Below are positions 62,306-64,000 of a DNA stretch of 64,000 nucleotides, piece after piece. The notes under the pieces are model-generated. The model saw only the letters and a list, made by a program, of their open reading frames with translations, made no database searches and was not told where the DNA came from. Position numbers and translations under genes: made by a program. The first letter of the stretch is position 1, and each line of letters starts with the position of its first letter. The DNA lies in assembly GCF_030866785.1 (NCBI RefSeq), contig NZ_CP133018.1, positions 1,860,001 to 1,924,000 of the forward strand. Direction: 5' to 3'. The stretch comes from Agromyces protaetiae. Its GTDB lineage: Bacteria; Actinomycetota; Actinomycetes; Actinomycetales; Microbacteriaceae.

Positions 62306-63107
62306 CCCCGGCTCGTCAGATCCCGGCCGGCCTCTCGCCGACTCCGCGGGGCAGCCCTGGGCCGGCAGGTCGTTCCAGGCCAACCCGCACGCGGCCGACG
62401 ACGGCCGGATGCCGGCCGACCTCGCTGACGCTCTCGAGCGCTTCCGGGCGGGAGAGGCCGGGCAGTCCGAGGTCGTCCACGCGTTCGCGGGCGCGCGTCT
62501 GCTGATCCCGCTCGTCGCCGAGCTCGGCGCCGGCGCGGACGATGCCGGCGATGCACCGGGCGCGCACGGGCTCCGGGTGGACAAGAGCCAGGAGCTCTCG
62601 ATCGTGACGGTCGCGGGACCCGACGGGCGCAAGGTCCTGCCGGTGTTCGGCTCGGTCGAGGCGATGGGCCGTTGGAACCCGCTCGCGCGGCCCGTACCGG
62701 CCGACGGCGTGCGCGTGGCGCTCGCCGCGGCCGATGACGGCACCGATCTCGTGGTGCTCGACCCCGGGTCGCCGACCGAGTTCGTGCTGCGCCGGCCGGC
62801 GGTCTGGGCCGTCGCACGGTCGCATCCGTGGCAGCCGCCGTTCGAGGCGGCCGAGGTCGCCGCCGCCTTCGAACGCTCGATCGGGTCGGAACTCGCGGTG
62901 CTCGGCGTCGAACTGCTCGCGGGCGACCCGTACGCGCGACTCGCGGGCCCCGAGCTCGTCGTGCGACTGACCCTCGTTGCGGGGCTCACCCGCACCGAGC
63001 TCGATGCGACGACCGCGCGGCTCGCTCGGCGCTGGGCTGAAGACGATCGCATCGCGACCGGGGTCGACTCGCTCGTCGTCAAGCTCGTCGGTGGAGCCGC
63101 GGCATAG
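62289..63107 (+). CDS. SseB family protein
   Basis: 272 residues. Central [20 protein letters not shown] and [20 protein letters not shown] match the SseB N-terminal domain often found next to priA in actinobacteria; RAVWAVAR-like [14 protein letters not shown] and a C-terminal domain follow. Function is unknown. The ATG lies inside the end of priA (17-bp overlap), so it is co-translated. Confidence 0.85.
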   Translation: MSPATDPGSSDPGRPLADSAGQPWAGRSFQANPHAADDGRMPADLADALERFRAGEAGQSEVVHAFAGARLLIPLVAELGAGADDAGDAPGAHGLRVDKSQELSIVTVAGPDGRKVLPVFGSVEAMGRWNPLARPVPADGVRVALAAADDGTDLVVLDPGSPTEFVLRRPAVWAVARSHPWQPPFEAAEVAAAFERSIGSELAVLGVELLAGDPYARLAGPELVVRLTLVAGLTRTELDATTARLARRWAEDDRIATGVDSLVVKLVGGAAA

Positions 63108-63121
63108 CGCGGTGCGCCGCG

Positions 63122-63138
63122 GGACGGCCGTGCCGTCC
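63122..63138 (+). terminator. Small hairpin after the his/sseB genes
   Basis: Seven-bp arms GGACGGC/GCCGTCC surround a CGT loop 14 nt after the sseB stop. Short, without a T-tract; a weak terminator candidate. Confidence 0.4.
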
Positions 63139-63212
63139 GCCGTTGACGCGCGCCGCCAGCGGGCGGATGATCGTGTCAGCGCGCCCGGTGCGCGTGAAAC
63201 GCGAGGTGCGAC

Positions 63213-64000
63213 ATGCTCGAGCAACCGCGGACCCGGGGGACGGGACCCGGAGCGGGTGGCCGGTCCGGCGACGGTGATCGGCCCGATGAGTACACCGAGG
63301 TGCTGCGCGTCGCGGCTCGGCGGGCGAGCGAGTGGCTCGGTGAGGTGCGGGAGCGGCCGATCCCGCCCCGGGCGGGCGCCGACCAGGTCGAGCAGGCGCT
63401 CGGGCGCGAGCTGCCCGAGCAGGGGATGCCGGCCGTCCAGGTGCTCGAGGAACTCGCCGAGGCCATCGAGCCGGGACTCATCGCCATCAACTCGCCGAGG
63501 TTCTACGGCTGGGTGATCGGCGGCACGCAGCCCGCGGCGCTCGGCGCCGACTGGCTGGTCTCGGCATGGGACCAGAACACGGGTCTGCGCACGATCACAC
63601 CGGGCGCGGTCGCGGCCGAGGAGATCGCGGGCGAGTGGGTACTCGACCTGCTCGGCCTGCCACCCGAGAGCGCGGTCGGCTTCACGACCGGTGCGACGAT
63701 GGCGCAGTTCTCGGCCATGGCGGCGGGGCGCGACGAGGTGCTGCGTCGCGCCGGGTGGGATGTGTCGGTCGAAGGACTCGCCGGCGGGCCGAAGGTGCGG
63801 TTCATCGTCGGCGCCGAGCGCCACGGCACGGTCGACCTCGCCGCCCGGTACCTCGGCCTCGGCGCGCCCATCGAGGTCGCCGTCGACCGTGAGGGCCGCA
63901 TCCGCGTCGACGCGCTCGCCGAGACCCTCGACGCAGGCGAGGGTCCCGCACTCGTCCTGCTCCAGGCGGGCAACATCCATTCCGGCGCGTTCGATGCGTT
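63213..64000 (+). CDS. Pyridoxal-dependent decarboxylase family protein (partial, runs off the right end)
   Basis: About 262 residues before the window ends. After a Gly-rich start, RAASEWLGEV-like ARRASEWLGEVRERPIPPRA, INSPRFYGWVIGGTQPAALG, SAWDQNTGLRTITPGAVAAE and FTTGATMAQFSAMAAGRDEV match group II PLP decarboxylases (aromatic amino acid or glutamate type). The PLP-binding lysine lies beyond the edge, so activity cannot be judged. The ATG at 63213 has GAGGTG upstream. Confidence 0.87.
   Translation, partial: MLEQPRTRGTGPGAGGRSGDGDRPDEYTEVLRVAARRASEWLGEVRERPIPPRAGADQVEQALGRELPEQGMPAVQVLEELAEAIEPGLIAINSPRFYGWVIGGTQPAALGADWLVSAWDQNTGLRTITPGAVAAEEIAGEWVLDLLGLPPESAVGFTTGATMAQFSAMAAGRDEVLRRAGWDVSVEGLAGGPKVRFIVGAERHGTVDLAARYLGLGAPIEVAVDREGRIRVDALAETLDAGEGPALVLLQAGNIHSGAFDA

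Noticed and set aside
60626-63082. An 818-codon open frame antisense to the his and sseB genes
   Set aside because: It runs across four well-supported genes on the other strand and shows only biased Ser/Ala/Arg composition.

Overview
The window is 64 kb of very GC-rich chromosomal DNA from an actinobacterium. Gene content, order and codon use point to the family Microbacteriaceae (Agromyces-like); this is an inference, since no rRNA is present. Nearly all of it is protein-coding, with about 60 genes mostly packed in short operons joined by ATGA/GTGA stop-start overlaps. I saw no tRNA, rRNA, CRISPR array, insertion sequence or prophage.

Layout. (1) 1-11.5 kb, accessory genes: the end of a probable oxidoreductase, a LacI regulator, two luciferase-like oxidoreductases (one in an operon with an FMN reductase), a secreted M28 peptidase, a thioredoxin, an alpha/beta hydrolase, a GT2 glycosyltransferase, dodecin, and a fusion of a GT4 glycosyltransferase with an SGNH hydrolase. 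(2) 11.5-14.1 kb: pnp with a long leader and a strong terminator hairpin. (3) 14.1-28.7 kb: a block inserted between pnp and the M16 peptidase gene that usually lies close to it. It holds an ArsR regulator with a small coupled gene, an ATP-grasp ligase and a leucine/branched-chain catabolic set: Lrp regulator, branched-chain (or pyruvate) dehydrogenase E1alpha/E1beta/E2, TetR regulator, biotin-dependent methylcrotonyl-CoA-type carboxylase beta and alpha, acyl-CoA dehydrogenase, MaoC hydratase and CitE-like lyase. An aldo/keto reductase follows. (4) 28.7-45.3 kb: M16 peptidase, histidine phosphatase, dapB, TIGR01777/OsmC pair, DUF4395/thioredoxin pair, thyA-folA, an AbiEi/DUF559-type gene bracketed by two palindromic elements, dapA, RNase J, ftsK, pgsA, cinA-C, clgR-like regulator, DUF3046. 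(5) 45.3-58.6 kb: recA-recX-miaB-miaA-dapF, a methyltransferase, hflX, metF-metE, a hydrolase, and lexA with a divergent LysM protein. (6) 59.1-64 kb: hisC-hisB-hisH-hisA(priA)-sseB and a PLP decarboxylase cut by the window end.

How it works together. dapA, dapB and dapF supply lysine/diaminopimelate; thyA-folA and metF-metE cover one-carbon metabolism; recA, recX and lexA form the SOS core, with LexA-type boxes visible upstream of recA and lexA. The 16.1-27.4 kb set can be read as leucine to isovaleryl-CoA, methylcrotonyl-CoA, methylglutaconyl-CoA and HMG-CoA, then cleavage, with an Lrp-type and a TetR-type regulator each next to a palindromic operator overlapping a promoter.

The most notable non-coding signals are: two related ~85-bp palindromic elements flanking the DUF559-type gene; a third, unrelated palindrome after pnp; a TANNNT hexamer placed 6-7 nt before the start codon in 19 genes, implying widespread leaderless transcription; in-frame 18-bp tandem repeats in the linkers or N-termini of several proteins; and an over-represented decamer, GGATGCCTCG.
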